Numbered from the stretch's first letter, positions 16,761 through 25,612 are shown. The stretch: DNA of 64,000 bases from Actinomycetes bacterium (GCA_024637035.1 JAGXFW010000033.1:18791-82790); one strand, 5' to 3'. Notes: a model not told the origin generated them from the sequence alone. Numbers and translations: made by a program.

Positions 16761-18344
16761 CTACCCGGCGCGATGCGCCATCGGCTGGGCGAACATGTAC
16801 ACGTTCACCGCCACGAGCACCACGATGAGCACGAGGTGCGGCACGAGCACGCGGAAGTCCGGCCGCTTCAGGCCGCGACCGGCGATGCGATAGGCCGCGT
16901 AGGCGGTCGCCAGCGCACCAGCGCCCAGCATCAGGTACTGGAGCACCTGGATGGTGGGCGTATTGAGCAGAGCGTCGCCGTATCCCCAGACCCCACCGAA
17001 AGCCTCTACGATCGACCGCGGCACGGCCAGGCCTTCGCCAAGCAGGTGGAACAGGTTGTGGCCCATGTGGGCCGCGAGGTCGAGTGGGATGATGGCGTAG
17101 CCGAAAAGCGTGAAGTCAGCCAGCACGTCGCGATCCGAGAAGCGCGACGAGACCTTGCTCACCGCGAGCATCGCCGCCAGCGGCGCCGCCATCGCCACCA
17201 CGAACAGCACCGTGAAATTGACGTTGAAGCTGGCGGAGCCGGTAAGCGATCCGGTCCAGGCCAGCAGGGGCTCCCACACGCTGAGCATGGTGAGATTCTG
17301 GATGATCACCACTCCCACCAGCACCATCGCCAGGAAGGCGACCTCCGGACGCGGCTTCTTCACATCCCAGAACTCGGAAGTAGGCTTGCGCAATTCGAGG
17401 CGGAGCGAACCGTGCGGACATGATTTGATGCAATTGCCGCACATGTTGCACTCGCGGTTGGTGTCCATGGTGCGGGGCACCTCGAACATGGGGCAGGCCG
17501 CCGCTCGTTCCGACCCCTTGGCACACCAGAGATCACGACACTTCGTGCGGCAGTTGTCGTGGTTGGCGCGCAGCGCCAGGGGCGAGGTCATCGAGTAGTT
17601 GCCCGACAGCCCGCCGAGGAAGCAAAGGTTCGAGCAGAAGGCACGACGCTCGAAGTAGAGGCTCATGACCACGACACCGACGAGCAGCGCCAGGAGCAGA
17701 TAGCCGGTGCCGCGGGGAGACCCGACGATCCCGAAGACGTGGTCGGCCCACGTGATCAGGATGAAGAGGAAGTCGATGATCCAGATGCCGTAACGCTTGA
17801 GCAGCTTTGGAACAGGGAGCGATATTCCGCTGATCTTCTGGACGAGGTCACCTACCACGGGGAACGGACACGCCGTGCACCAGAAGCGAGCGGCCAGGAA
17901 GAAGGTCAACGGCAGCAGCGGCCACCAGAGGATCCATACGATAGTGGACCCCACGTTGGCGTGCGGATCTACCGTGCCGAACAAGGTGGCCCACATGACC
18001 ACCGCGAAGACGGCGACGCCGGCCGCCTGGAAGACGCCGGGGTAGAACCTACTGCGGAAGATGGCGCCCACGAGAGGAATGTGCAGGAGGTTGGGTTCCG
18101 CGCCTGACGGAGGCAGGAAGGCCATCAATCCTGGCTGGAGGGACTGGTCGCCGGCCGGGGCCGTGTGGTGGATGATCGTAGGGCTCGTGACGGCGGCGTC
18201 CTCCTGGTCGCACAGCACGTGGTCGCACACCGCACAGCAATCTAACCCGGTTTCCTTGTCCAACCCAGGATCCGGGGCCAAGTCAAGCATCATGCCGGGT
18301 TCCGGGAACGGCTCCATCGACCCGTCGGGCGAACTGACGATCAT
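16761..18344 (-). CDS. NapH/NosR-type polytopic 4Fe-4S membrane protein
   Basis: 527 residues from ATG 18344, which overlaps the stop of the upstream gene (ATGA). The N-terminus has a Cys group CCAVCDHVLC. Several membrane helices follow, with Cys-Pro motifs FWCTACPFP and AFCSNLCFLGG, a Cys-rich loop (CRTKCRDLWC), and a ferredoxin motif CNMCGNCIKSCPHG (about 290-305). The C-terminal half has about six more helices with His residues (AAHMGHNLFHLLGEG). This layout resembles NapH/NosR/RdxA electron-transfer proteins; its redox partner is unknown. It pairs with a secreted YtkA-like protein. Confidence 0.85.
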   Translation of the reverse strand: MIVSSPDGSMEPFPEPGMMLDLAPDPGLDKETGLDCCAVCDHVLCDQEDAAVTSPTIIHHTAPAGDQSLQPGLMAFLPPSGAEPNLLHIPLVGAIFRSRFYPGVFQAAGVAVFAVVMWATLFGTVDPHANVGSTIVWILWWPLLPLTFFLAARFWCTACPFPVVGDLVQKISGISLPVPKLLKRYGIWIIDFLFILITWADHVFGIVGSPRGTGYLLLALLVGVVVMSLYFERRAFCSNLCFLGGLSGNYSMTSPLALRANHDNCRTKCRDLWCAKGSERAAACPMFEVPRTMDTNRECNMCGNCIKSCPHGSLRLELRKPTSEFWDVKKPRPEVAFLAMVLVGVVIIQNLTMLSVWEPLLAWTGSLTGSASFNVNFTVLFVVAMAAPLAAMLAVSKVSSRFSDRDVLADFTLFGYAIIPLDLAAHMGHNLFHLLGEGLAVPRSIVEAFGGVWGYGDALLNTPTIQVLQYLMLGAGALATAYAAYRIAGRGLKRPDFRVLVPHLVLIVVLVAVNVYMFAQPMAHRAG

Positions 18345-19090
18345 GACCGCGCTCCCGCGTCGACCAGGCGTCCGGACGTCATCGCCGACCGCAGGCGCCG
18401 CTTGAGCCACGTGGCATGGGCCCACGCGGCGAATACGAGCGCGAATGAGCCCCCGATAACCCACCAGTTGACAGTCCCGTCGGCAGCGCCGTGCCCTCCC
18501 CCATCGTGCCCTTCGTCACCCACGCCGACCGATGGCGAGAGAGCGGCCGTCCCCGCCGTTCCGTCTGTAACGGGTATTGTGGAGCCATCCGGTTTCGAGG
18601 AACCAGTCGGAGCAGGGGTGTCTCCGAGCGCTCCCGCTCCCGCGGCACCGGTGTTCGGCACTACCGACACCGTCAACGAGGCCTCGGTGGGAACACCGCC
18701 CTCGTCCGCGACGATCCACACGGTCCACATGCCTTCCGTCGGGAAGAGCGCGGACACTTCGTACTCCCCCGGAGCGACGCCGGGGACTGCTGCAACCTCG
18801 AAAGGCTCGGCATAAGCTTGAGATCCGCCGTCATGAAGAGAGTGCTCGTCGTGACTGCCGCCGATACCGGCGATCAAAGTGACGCGCGCACCGTCCACGC
18901 CGTGGTCGCCTCCTTCGAGCAGGCGGAGGATGAAGTGGTGCTCGACTCCGGCGACCGGAAGGCCGCCCAGCGGCTCGATCTCGATGCTTCGAAGTCCGTC
19001 GGCGGCCGCCGGGCCGGCCATGGAGACCGCGAAGATCGTCGCCAGGATCCACGCAAAGGTCGATCGCCAAAATGGGGATAGGGCGTGCAT
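18341..19090 (-). CDS. Secreted/anchored YtkA- or FixH-like protein
   Basis: 249 residues. The ATG at 19090 has GGAGGTGGC just upstream. A signal peptide (about 1-27, ending AGPAAA) precedes an immunoglobulin-like domain (about 30-140: VAGVEHHFILRLLEGGDHGVDGA ... PGEYEVSALFPTEGMWTVWIV) typical of YtkA/CopC-like folds. A Pro/Thr/Gly/His-rich linker and a C-terminal membrane helix (about 210-230) follow. It probably presents a beta-sandwich outside the membrane beside the Fe-S protein it is translationally coupled to. Metal binding is possible but unproven. Confidence 0.78.
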   Translation of the reverse strand: MHALSPFWRSTFAWILATIFAVSMAGPAAADGLRSIEIEPLGGLPVAGVEHHFILRLLEGGDHGVDGARVTLIAGIGGSHDEHSLHDGGSQAYAEPFEVAAVPGVAPGEYEVSALFPTEGMWTVWIVADEGGVPTEASLTVSVVPNTGAAGAGALGDTPAPTGSSKPDGSTIPVTDGTAGTAALSPSVGVGDEGHDGGGHGAADGTVNWWVIGGSFALVFAAWAHATWLKRRLRSAMTSGRLVDAGARS

Positions 19091-19272
19091 GCCACCTCCA
19101 AAGAGCCACAGGTGTTGCCAGGACCGCGGAGGCGGCAGGCCTCCTGCACGCAATGTACTACAGAGGCTAGTAGAAAGCGCCGGGACAGGCGCAAGCTTGA
19201 CCTGATCTTTACGATCGCTACTCGCGGCGACTTGGCGCTTCAAGGTTCTGCACACAACGCCTCGAGATCAAG

Positions 19273-19306
19273 GCTGGCGGGGCGCCCTGGGAGGCGCCCC
19301 GCCAGC
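19273..19306. terminator. Strong hairpin between convergent or tandem units
   Basis: The 14-bp stem GCTGGCGGGGCGCC / GGCGCCCCGCCAGC has a 6-nt loop. It lies about 100 bp downstream of the minus-strand gene 19405-19944 and upstream of 19090. The rest of the 19091-19404 interval shows no gene. Confidence 0.65.
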
Positions 19307-19404
19307 TTCATCACCACCTCGATCGGGCGGTGAGACTCTCGCTACCAAGCCACCGTGTGCATCATCGCACCGCATTGAACCGGCGACCGGTCCTCCGGGC
19401 TACG

Positions 19405-19944
19405 CTATGACGACTCGTGCAGCCGCCACATTCTCGCGCTCGTCTCAACGACGTCCACCGTGCTTTGCGGGCAGAGCCTGCCACTCCCATCGGCATACTC
19501 ATCGCGCAGACGCTGCTGCCTGAACCGCTCCATCCCGGACAGCTCTGAGTCATTCGAGCGAACACTTTGGTCGCTTGGGCCGGCCTCGATGTGCTGCTGG
19601 AGGGTCACTCGGGTCTGCGCCTGCATCTGCGTGGCGGCCTGAACGGCTGCTTGGGTCATGGGGGGCGTCTGCATCCGAATGGTGGTCTGCGTGGTCGTCT
19701 GCATGCCCGTGTGAGTGGTGGTACCGGTCTGAGACTGGACGGTCGTGTGGGTGGCGGTCATTGACTGCGCGCCGGACCACTGTTGCGTTGCGGTACCCCC
19801 GGATGACTCGTGGTCTCCAGTCGACCCCATGCCGCCCATCATCCCACCGCCGTTCGATCCGGCGACCGCGACACCGCCCAGAGCCAGCGACAACGCCACT
19901 GTCGCCGCTACCGTACCTATCGATCTCATCGTGTGATTTCGCAT
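19405..19944 (-). CDS. Secreted Thr/Gln/Met-rich low-complexity protein
   Basis: 179 residues from ATG 19944 (GGAGG upstream). Signal peptide about 1-28 (TVAATVALSLALGGVAVAG). The mature part begins Gly/Met-rich (GGGMMGGMG) and continues with repeats of MTxTxTTVQ and QTxTTTHTGMQTTTQTT type, ending in a charged segment with one Cys. No family is recognised. Met- and His-containing low-complexity exports can bind copper, but that is speculation. It lies next to the two-component operon and may be its target. Confidence 0.7.
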   Translation of the reverse strand: MRNHTMRSIGTVAATVALSLALGGVAVAGSNGGGMMGGMGSTGDHESSGGTATQQWSGAQSMTATHTTVQSQTGTTTHTGMQTTTQTTIRMQTPPMTQAAVQAATQMQAQTRVTLQQHIEAGPSDQSVRSNDSELSGMERFRQQRLRDEYADGSGRLCPQSTVDVVETSARMWRLHESS

Positions 19945-20147
19945 AATGCCGATCCTCCATACTCCTCGGGTGGCCACGGGGGCCACGCTGTTACGTCAAC
20001 TACAATCCAGCGTACGCGAGCGAGGTGAAGTGGGGGTAAGAAGGGCATGAGAATGCCCTTATGGCTGACGCGCGAACGCGGACGCCGGCAGAGGGCCCAG
20101 GGTTCGATCGAAGCGGACACCCCGACTAGGGCGCCCGGGGCGCCACC

Positions 20148-21659
20148 TCAGGCGGGCAGGGTCACCGTGAAACGAGATCCCGTCCCCAAGGCGCTCTCCA
20201 CTTCGACGTGGCCGTCGTGTGCCCGTACGAGGGCCACTACGATGGCGAGACCGAGGCCAAGGTGTTGGTCGATGGCCGCATCCTCCGCGCGGGCCGTGGC
20301 GGCCGAGGTCTCAGGCGGATCAGTCGGAGCACCGTGGCCACCCGACCCGCTGCTGCCAGTCGACGCCGCGCCAGATCTCTCCGGACCTCGGTAGAAGCGG
20401 TCGAATAGCCGCGCGCGGACGTCGGCCGTCATGCCGGAGCCCTCATCTCTCACCCAGAGCTCGGCTTGGCGAGGTGCGGTCGCCGAATCACGAACGACCG
20501 CCGTCGTTTGGCCGGGTCCCGCCCATCGCCCGCCGAGGGCGATCACATCACCTGAACCGGTATGGGCCACCGCATTGTGCATGAGGTTGAGGAACACTTG
20601 GATCAAACGGTCCTGGTCCACCCGCGCAGTCCCACCCGGGAGTTCGTCCAGCAGCCACACGCGGTCGCCCAGGTGGGGCCCTTGGTCTGCCAGCATCTTC
20701 AGCAAGGCGTCGAGGTCCACGGGCTCCTTGCGCAGGAAGTCGACACGGGTGGCCCGAGCCAAAGTCAACAGATCGCCGACCAGCCGGTTCATGCGGTCTA
20801 TCTCCTCCAGCACGAGACGATGCTCCCGCCTGACGGCTTCCGGATCGAACAAGTGCTCCCTGTCGAGCACCTGTAGGTGACCCTTGGCGATGGTGAGCGG
20901 GGTGCGAAGTTCGTGTGACACGTCCGTGATGAAGCTCTCCTGAGCCTCGAACGCCGTTTGCAGACGGTCCAGCATCGCGTCCATGGTCGCGGCCAACTCT
21001 CCGATCTCGTCATCGGAACCCGAGTAGCCGATGCGTCGGCTGAGATCCTCCCGAGAGATGGCCGACGCCGTGCGCGTGATGCGCCGCACGGGGTCGAGAG
21101 CCCGCCCTACCAGCACCCACGACCCGTACCCCACCGCCAGCGTGCCCGCGATAGCTCCGCCGGTCACCAGGATCAGCACCCGGCGAAGCGTCGAATGAAG
21201 GCCGCTCAAGGAAGCCCCCACCTCCACAGACGCGATGCGCGTGTCTTCCACGAGGACGGACGTGCCCGCCAGACGGTATGGACCCACGGGGGTGTCGACA
21301 GTGGTGAGTACGCGCTCACCGGTCGCGAGCAACCCGGCGGCCTCAGGTAGTCGCTCGAGGGCCACGCCTCCGACGCTGGCCACGACAGAGCCGTCCGTGG
21401 TCTGCAAGGCGAGGATCACACCGTTCCGCCTGAGGTTATCGGCGCCCTCGCCTTCGAGGTACGCCCTCGTGAGGACCACCAGCGCCTCCGAACCGTCGGC
21501 CGAAGAGACCGCACGACCGAAGAGACCAAGCTGCTGGGAAAGCTCGTCGTCGAGATCTGCCTGCAGCTGACGGGCTAGAAGCGTGTACGTCACGGCGACC
21601 CCGGCGACAGCGAGGAGCGCGACCCCGACAACGAACCACAGGGTCAGTCGGAGTCTCAC
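20148..21659 (-). CDS. Two-component sensor histidine kinase (HAMP-HisKA-HATPase)
   Basis: 503 residues from GTG 21659, overlapping the response-regulator stop (GTGA). TM1 about 5-27, extracytoplasmic sensor domain about 28-160, TM2 about 165-187, HAMP to about 240, HisKA with VSHELRTPLTIAKGHLQVL (phospho-His about 252), N box VFLNLMHNAVAHT, G1 DEGSGM, F box FDRFYRG, G2 GLGLAIV. A Gly/Ser/Ala-rich insertion separates F and G2. It phosphorylates the regulator encoded upstream. The ligand is unknown. Confidence 0.93.
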   Translation of the reverse strand: MRLRLTLWFVVGVALLAVAGVAVTYTLLARQLQADLDDELSQQLGLFGRAVSSADGSEALVVLTRAYLEGEGADNLRRNGVILALQTTDGSVVASVGGVALERLPEAAGLLATGERVLTTVDTPVGPYRLAGTSVLVEDTRIASVEVGASLSGLHSTLRRVLILVTGGAIAGTLAVGYGSWVLVGRALDPVRRITRTASAISREDLSRRIGYSGSDDEIGELAATMDAMLDRLQTAFEAQESFITDVSHELRTPLTIAKGHLQVLDREHLFDPEAVRREHRLVLEEIDRMNRLVGDLLTLARATRVDFLRKEPVDLDALLKMLADQGPHLGDRVWLLDELPGGTARVDQDRLIQVFLNLMHNAVAHTGSGDVIALGGRWAGPGQTTAVVRDSATAPRQAELWVRDEGSGMTADVRARLFDRFYRGPERSGAASTGSSGSGGHGAPTDPPETSAATARAEDAAIDQHLGLGLAIVVALVRAHDGHVEVESALGTGSRFTVTLPA

Positions 21660-22357
21660 AAGCCCGAGGCACTGTGCTCGCGAAGGCGGTATCCGCCGCC
21701 TCGTACGGTCTCGATGAGTGAGGTCGCCGCGACATCCGGCGTGGATCCCGTGTCTAGCTTGGATCGCAGATATCCCACATACACATCGACCACGTTGCTG
21801 CCCGGATCGAAGTCGTAGCCCCATACACCGTTCAGAATCTGAACGCGCGAAAGCACTTGGCCCTCGTGGCGCAGGAAGAACTCGAGCAGCGCGAATTCAC
21901 GGGAAGTAAGATCCACCTGTAGTTCGGCGCGTCGCGCCCGTCGCGACCGAAGATCGAGTTCAAGATCGCCGGATCTGAGTAGGAACGACTCGGGCTGCCG
22001 AGGCTGGCGCAGCCGGGCCCGGACGCGCGCGAGGAGTTCCTCGAAATCGAAGGGCTTGGGAAGATAGTCATCGGCGCCCAGTTCGAGGCCACGCACGCGA
22101 GAACTCACATCGCCGCGAGCCGTGAGCATGATCACAGGCGTGGCCTGGTCGACTGTGCGGATCTCGGCCAGAACGGTGAATCCGTCGATGTCGGGAAGAC
22201 CCACGTCGAGGAGCACGAGATCCGCGGCGCCTTCCAAGGTACGTCGAACCGCCTCAGCCCCAGTGCCGACTACCTCGGTGACGAATCCAGCCCCGTCGAG
22301 TCCCTTGGCGATGAAGGAGGCCACGCGGCTCTCGTCTTCCACCACCAGCACCCGCAT
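21656..22357 (-). CDS. OmpR-family response regulator
   Basis: 233 residues. Receiver: VVEDES acids, phospho-Asp in VLLDVGLPDIDG (about 51), LTARGD Thr, and Lys in DYLPKPF. The C-terminal winged helix about 130-228 has LTSREFALLEFFLRHEGQVLSR and the wing RGGGYRL. Its ATG directly follows the stop of the upstream gene. Probably binds the 11-bp-spaced repeat ahead of the operon. Confidence 0.95.
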   Translation of the reverse strand: MRVLVVEDESRVASFIAKGLDGAGFVTEVVGTGAEAVRRTLEGAADLVLLDVGLPDIDGFTVLAEIRTVDQATPVIMLTARGDVSSRVRGLELGADDYLPKPFDFEELLARVRARLRQPRQPESFLLRSGDLELDLRSRRARRAELQVDLTSREFALLEFFLRHEGQVLSRVQILNGVWGYDFDPGSNVVDVYVGYLRSKLDTGSTPDVAATSLIETVRGGGYRLREHSASGL

Positions 22358-22849
22358 TCAGTGACCTGCCATGCCCGATCCGCTGGAGCCACCGGAACCC
22401 GAGGAGTCGAGACCTCCACCGGTGGACGCGCCTCCCGACGGCACCATGACCGGGGAGTCCGCTCCCGAATGCGTTCGTGCGTGCTCGCGCACAGGGTCGG
22501 GCACCACCAGGCGGGTGGTGGTGGTGGTCGTGACGTCGCCCCCCGAATATCCCGCGGACGTCGTGGCGGATGGCGGCGGCGCGGACTGCGCCCCCTGATT
22601 GCCTGGATCCTCCGCGGAAGGCACCGCTGCCGCGTCCGGAGAAGGCACCAACGATCCGGTGGTTCTCGTGCCATCCGGATCGGAAGTGTTCCCCTGCGTC
22701 AGGGATTCGGACGCGCCAACGGTGATGAGCGGCAGCCGATCGGCCGCCGCTACCGGATTCGTCAGCTGCGACACCACCCACAGAGCCAGGCCCACGACCA
22801 CCAGTATAAGCGCCGCAGAACGAAGAACCGATATCGCGCGTGTCTTCAT
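22358..22849 (-). CDS. Membrane-anchored Ser/Thr/Pro-rich extracytoplasmic protein
   Basis: 163 residues from ATG 22849. One N-terminal membrane helix or uncleaved signal (about 8-31: LILVVVGLALWVVSQL), then a low-complexity exterior rich in Ser, Thr, Pro and Gly (TTTTTTR, GGLDSSGSGGSSGSG). It is the first gene of the operon and its stop abuts the response-regulator ATG. It may modulate the sensor kinase or be a wall-spanning spacer; no family is recognised. Confidence 0.65.
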   Translation of the reverse strand: MKTRAISVLRSAALILVVVGLALWVVSQLTNPVAAADRLPLITVGASESLTQGNTSDPDGTRTTGSLVPSPDAAAVPSAEDPGNQGAQSAPPPSATTSAGYSGGDVTTTTTTRLVVPDPVREHARTHSGADSPVMVPSGGASTGGGLDSSGSGGSSGSGMAGH

Positions 22850-22880
22850 GAGCCGAGTATCCCACCTTGGGCTAAGAAAG

Positions 22881-22898
22881 CGATGAGCAGCCGATGAG
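22881..22898. promoter_or_regulatory. Direct repeat, likely OmpR-type regulator site
   Basis: Two copies of CGATGAG at 22881-22887 and 22892-22898, exactly 11 bp apart, 32 bp upstream of the two-component operon. An 11-bp period is typical for tandem binding of OmpR-family regulators. Autoregulation is inferred. Confidence 0.5.
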
Positions 22899-22958
22899 AA
22901 CCTTCTTAGTACCGACAAAGAAGCGACACGGCGGCCGCGGGAGATCTCCGTGACCATC

Positions 22959-23366
22959 TCAGCCGATCTTCTCCCCAGCGTTCGGACCCGCGCCCATGTC
23001 CCACACAGAATCGACGAGGATGCGCACTACGTAGGTCACCGGGGGCAGACCCGCCTGCAGCTCCGCCATCTGAGCCGTGACCTTGTCGAACAGCTCGCCC
23101 GTCTGGATCATGTCGGCAACGCCCTTGAGCTGTACCGCCACCTTCTTGTCGGCGGAATAGACGCCCACGGCGACGCGGCTGTTGGACAGAAGGTTGTCAC
23201 GAGTCTTCTTCGAGAATAGATCGGCGAAGTACACGTGCTCGTCATCCAGGAGCGCGCCGCTGCCCTTGATTGCTACGTTCGGCCAACCGTCCGCTCCTAT
23301 GCTGGACACCCACACGTTGTGTCCGCCGCGAAGAAGTTCCTGTACGTTCTCGGGGATCTGTGCCAT
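22959..23366 (-). CDS. Pyridoxamine 5'-phosphate oxidase-fold flavin-binding protein
   Basis: 135 residues. It has the split-barrel pattern: MAQIPENVQELLRGGHNVWV, SIGADGWPNVAIKGSG, HVYFADLFSKKTRDNLLSNSRVAVGVYS, VQLKGVADMIQTGELF. These single-domain PPOX-like proteins bind FMN, haem or F420; the cofactor cannot be told here. SD GGAGTGGAG precedes the ATG. Tandem after the G3E GTPase gene (48 bp), so co-transcription is likely. Confidence 0.85.
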   Translation of the reverse strand: MAQIPENVQELLRGGHNVWVSSIGADGWPNVAIKGSGALLDDEHVYFADLFSKKTRDNLLSNSRVAVGVYSADKKVAVQLKGVADMIQTGELFDKVTAQMAELQAGLPPVTYVVRILVDSVWDMGAGPNAGEKIG

Positions 23367-23414
23367 CTTGCTCCACTCCTTTAGACGCGTTGTGCCGCCG
23401 GCTGAACTGCCCGT

Positions 23415-24440
23415 TCAGTGGGGCAGAACCCGTGCGATCTCGGCAATGTGCTCCGGGTGGGAGATGAACACGAGGCGATCGACAACCTCTTCCCGCGGAG
23501 AAGGCCCCGTGTAGGGCTCGATAGTCCATTTCCCATTAACCAGGCTGAACAACCATGGCTCACCCGCGAACTTCACGATTCCCTTGCCGCGCACCACACG
23601 CTCGGGGAGTTCGCCGAGCCAGGCGCGCAGATGGTCCTGTGACTCCCAGGATCCTTCGACGACCCACGAGAGGAGGCGGTCGGGTGGTGTGACCTGGGCG
23701 GTCTCGTCGGTGAGGAGGTCGTCGATGTAGGACTCGAGCTCCCGCTCGCTCATCGCGGCCGGCGGCACCTTGTCCGCCTCCTCGCCTTCCTCAGAGTCTG
23801 CGTCGAGGCCGGACGAGCCGTCGCTTTCGGCCAATTCCCGCAGCCCGCCCTCACGGAAGAGCCCTTCGAAGGACACGTCCGCGTACACAGCCTCGTAGAA
23901 GCGAGGCTCGGGGTTCAACTCGCGCACGATCTCCTTGATGCGCTCGACCGTCTCCGGCTCAACCAGATCGACCTTGTTGATGATGAACACGTCTGAGGCA
24001 GCCAGCTGCTTCTCGATCGCGAGGAACGATTCGTACGTGTCGAGGAAGTTGGCGGCATCGACCAGGCAGAACTTGTCGCGCAGTCGGAAGGCGTCGCCGA
24101 AGATGGGAAGCTTGAGGTCGCGGCCGAGGTCGCTGGGATTGGCCACCCCCGTGGTCTCGATCAGCATGATGTCGGGACGCACGGTATGAGCGATCTCGTG
24201 AAGCGCTTTGATGAAGTCGGTCTTCACGCAGGCGCAGAAGATGGAGCCCTTGCTGATCTCGATCATGTCGAGATCCTCGCCCTCGACGAGCGTGCCGTCG
24301 AGCCCCATCTCGCCGAACTCGTTCATGAGTATCAGGAATCGAAGGTCCTCCGGTACCACCTTCACCAGGCGGTTGAGGAACGTGGTCTTGCCCGAACCGA
24401 GGAACCCCGAGATCAGGTAGACATCGACCTCATGCGCCAT
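23415..24440 (-). CDS. G3E-family (CobW/HypB/UreG-like) GTPase metallochaperone
   Basis: 341 residues from ATG 24440 (GAGGAG 10 nt upstream; a GTG nine bases earlier is too close to that SD). Walker A SGFLGSGKTTFLNRL (about 9-20), FGEMGLDG switch, IFCACVKTDF in place of the metal-binding CxCC, Walker B IETTGVANP, and INKVDLVEP. An acidic insertion (DADSEEGEEADKV) splits the C-terminal half. Members deliver Zn, Co or Ni, or serve corrinoid proteins. It is translationally coupled to the small CxxC peptide immediately upstream. Confidence 0.88.
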   Translation of the reverse strand: MAHEVDVYLISGFLGSGKTTFLNRLVKVVPEDLRFLILMNEFGEMGLDGTLVEGEDLDMIEISKGSIFCACVKTDFIKALHEIAHTVRPDIMLIETTGVANPSDLGRDLKLPIFGDAFRLRDKFCLVDAANFLDTYESFLAIEKQLAASDVFIINKVDLVEPETVERIKEIVRELNPEPRFYEAVYADVSFEGLFREGGLRELAESDGSSGLDADSEEGEEADKVPPAAMSERELESYIDDLLTDETAQVTPPDRLLSWVVEGSWESQDHLRAWLGELPERVVRGKGIVKFAGEPWLFSLVNGKWTIEPYTGPSPREEVVDRLVFISHPEHIAEIARVLPH

Positions 24441-24543
24441 CGCCGTCACACTCCTCGGCGCGCCCTGACCCGCTCATCGCCCGAACATCGGCGATGAGGT
24501 CGATGCACGTCTTGCACGCTGAGCCCGGAACCAGTGCCAACAT
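24430..24543 (-). CDS. 37-residue CxxC peptide coupled to the G3E GTPase
   Basis: Small gene found by reading the leader of the GTPase: ATG 24543 with GGAGG seven bases upstream, 37 codons, then TGA overlapping the GTPase start region (11-bp overlap). The product begins MLALVPGSACKTCIDLI and ends AEECDGDGA; C-K-T-C looks like a metal or redox site. A -10 box TATGAT lies just upstream (minus strand, about 24575). The SD and tight coupling support translation; function is unknown. It may be a metal-binding partner or a leader peptide. Confidence 0.5.
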   Translation of the reverse strand: MLALVPGSACKTCIDLIADVRAMSGSGRAEECDGDGA

Positions 24544-24643
24544 CGTCCACCTCCCACGTGGGCTTCACTACCGATATCATAGCAAAGGTGTCGGGGGGTT
24601 CCGCACGCGCCTACACCGCCTCCCGTGAGGGTATGTTCTCGTC

Positions 24644-25045
24644 GTGGACGACAGCGGATACCGGACCCTGAGGCCCGGCCGGGTGGTCGTGGTGGAGTAC
24701 CGTCCCTCAGACGCCACGTCACGCGACCGCCCTCCGTCACGCGACCGCCCTCCGTCACGCGCCCAAGCTTCCGGCGCCCGGGGCGTACAACCGACCCTCT
24801 CCTGGGCCATCTATCTTGGCGAGCGCTTCGGAGACGACGGACCGCACGGTTGGTTCGGTCTGCCGGACGGCAGCGAGATCGACGACCGACAGGTGCTCTG
24901 GCACTTCATCCCTCTCGGACCTTCCGACCACCCCGAAGCCCAAGCATCCTTCCTGCGTCGTGTCCGCCTGCGCACGATCAGTCTGCGTATGGCTCATCCC
25001 CGCTGGTTCAAGACCTCGCAGAGGGGACCTAGACGGCACGAGTGA
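24644..25045 (+). CDS. Hypothetical protein with internal 18-bp repeats
   Basis: 133 residues from GTG 24644 (GAGGG about 14 bases upstream, weak). After RVVVVEYRP comes a repetitive insert SRDRPPSRDRPPSRAQ, then a Trp-rich segment WAIYLGERFGDDGPHGWFGL and VLWHFIPLGP. Basic, no membrane segment, no family recognised. The coherent C-terminal part and G/C third-position bias favour a real gene, but evidence is modest. Confidence 0.5.
   Translation: MDDSGYRTLRPGRVVVVEYRPSDATSRDRPPSRDRPPSRAQASGARGVQPTLSWAIYLGERFGDDGPHGWFGLPDGSEIDDRQVLWHFIPLGPSDHPEAQASFLRRVRLRTISLRMAHPRWFKTSQRGPRRHE
24718..24761 (+). repeat. 18-bp tandem repeat
   Basis: Two full copies and a partial third of GTCACGCGACCGCCCTCC, encoding SRDRPP hexapeptides in the hypothetical protein. 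Confidence 0.85.
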
Positions 25046-25153
25046 GGGTCAAGGGCGATTGTCCGGACCAACAATCGAGTGGTACTGTGAGAGCCTTGCA
25101 TCGCCGCACGGAGGCACGCGACGAATGAATGGAACGCCGAAAGGGAGCGCGCA

Positions 25154-25594
25154 GTGGGGGAACTGTGCTGGGAGATCGTAGGAGACGGCGGTCATGGTGA
25201 CCGTGGTTGCCGGTCGTGCCCCGCATACCTGACCGGCTCCGACTGTTGGGAAGTGAAAGGCACCCCCTGCTCGTGCAATCCGGCCATCTGCATCCTCATC
25301 GAATGCCCCGTCTACCTCGTGCATAAGGCTGAGATCGAGAGTCGCCTTGCCCACGAAGACCTCGAGACCATGCTGCGCGCAGTCGAGCGCGTCGCCTCGG
25401 GTCAGTGCTGGGAGATCGAGGAGTGCACCGAAGCGGTGAGGGGCACCTGCCCGGCTCACGCAGAAGGCGCCCATTGTTGGGAACTCTCCTCACCCTGCCC
25501 CTGCAGCGGCGAAGACGGGTTCAGCCGTTGTCTCGTCTGCCCTATCAGGGTCTTCCACCAGCGCAACGCTTCTTCGCCGATCCGCAGCAGCTGA
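25154..25594 (+). CDS. Cys-rich two-CW-domain-like protein
   Basis: 146 residues from GTG 25154 with AAGGGAG seven bases upstream. Two similar halves contain CWE motifs: CWEIV...CRSCPAYL...CWEVKGTPCSCNP...CILIECPVY, then CWEIEECT...CPAHAEGAHCWELSSPCPCSG...CLVCPIRVFHQ. In all 19 Cys, with the spacing seen in two-CW proteins of anaerobes, which likely bind Fe-S clusters or other metal. It directly precedes the candidate selenoprotein operon on the same strand but ends before that operon's own promoter. Confidence 0.75.
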   Translation: MGELCWEIVGDGGHGDRGCRSCPAYLTGSDCWEVKGTPCSCNPAICILIECPVYLVHKAEIESRLAHEDLETMLRAVERVASGQCWEIEECTEAVRGTCPAHAEGAHCWELSSPCPCSGEDGFSRCLVCPIRVFHQRNASSPIRSS

Positions 25595-25612
25595 ACCACG
25601 ATCGCCCGGGGT

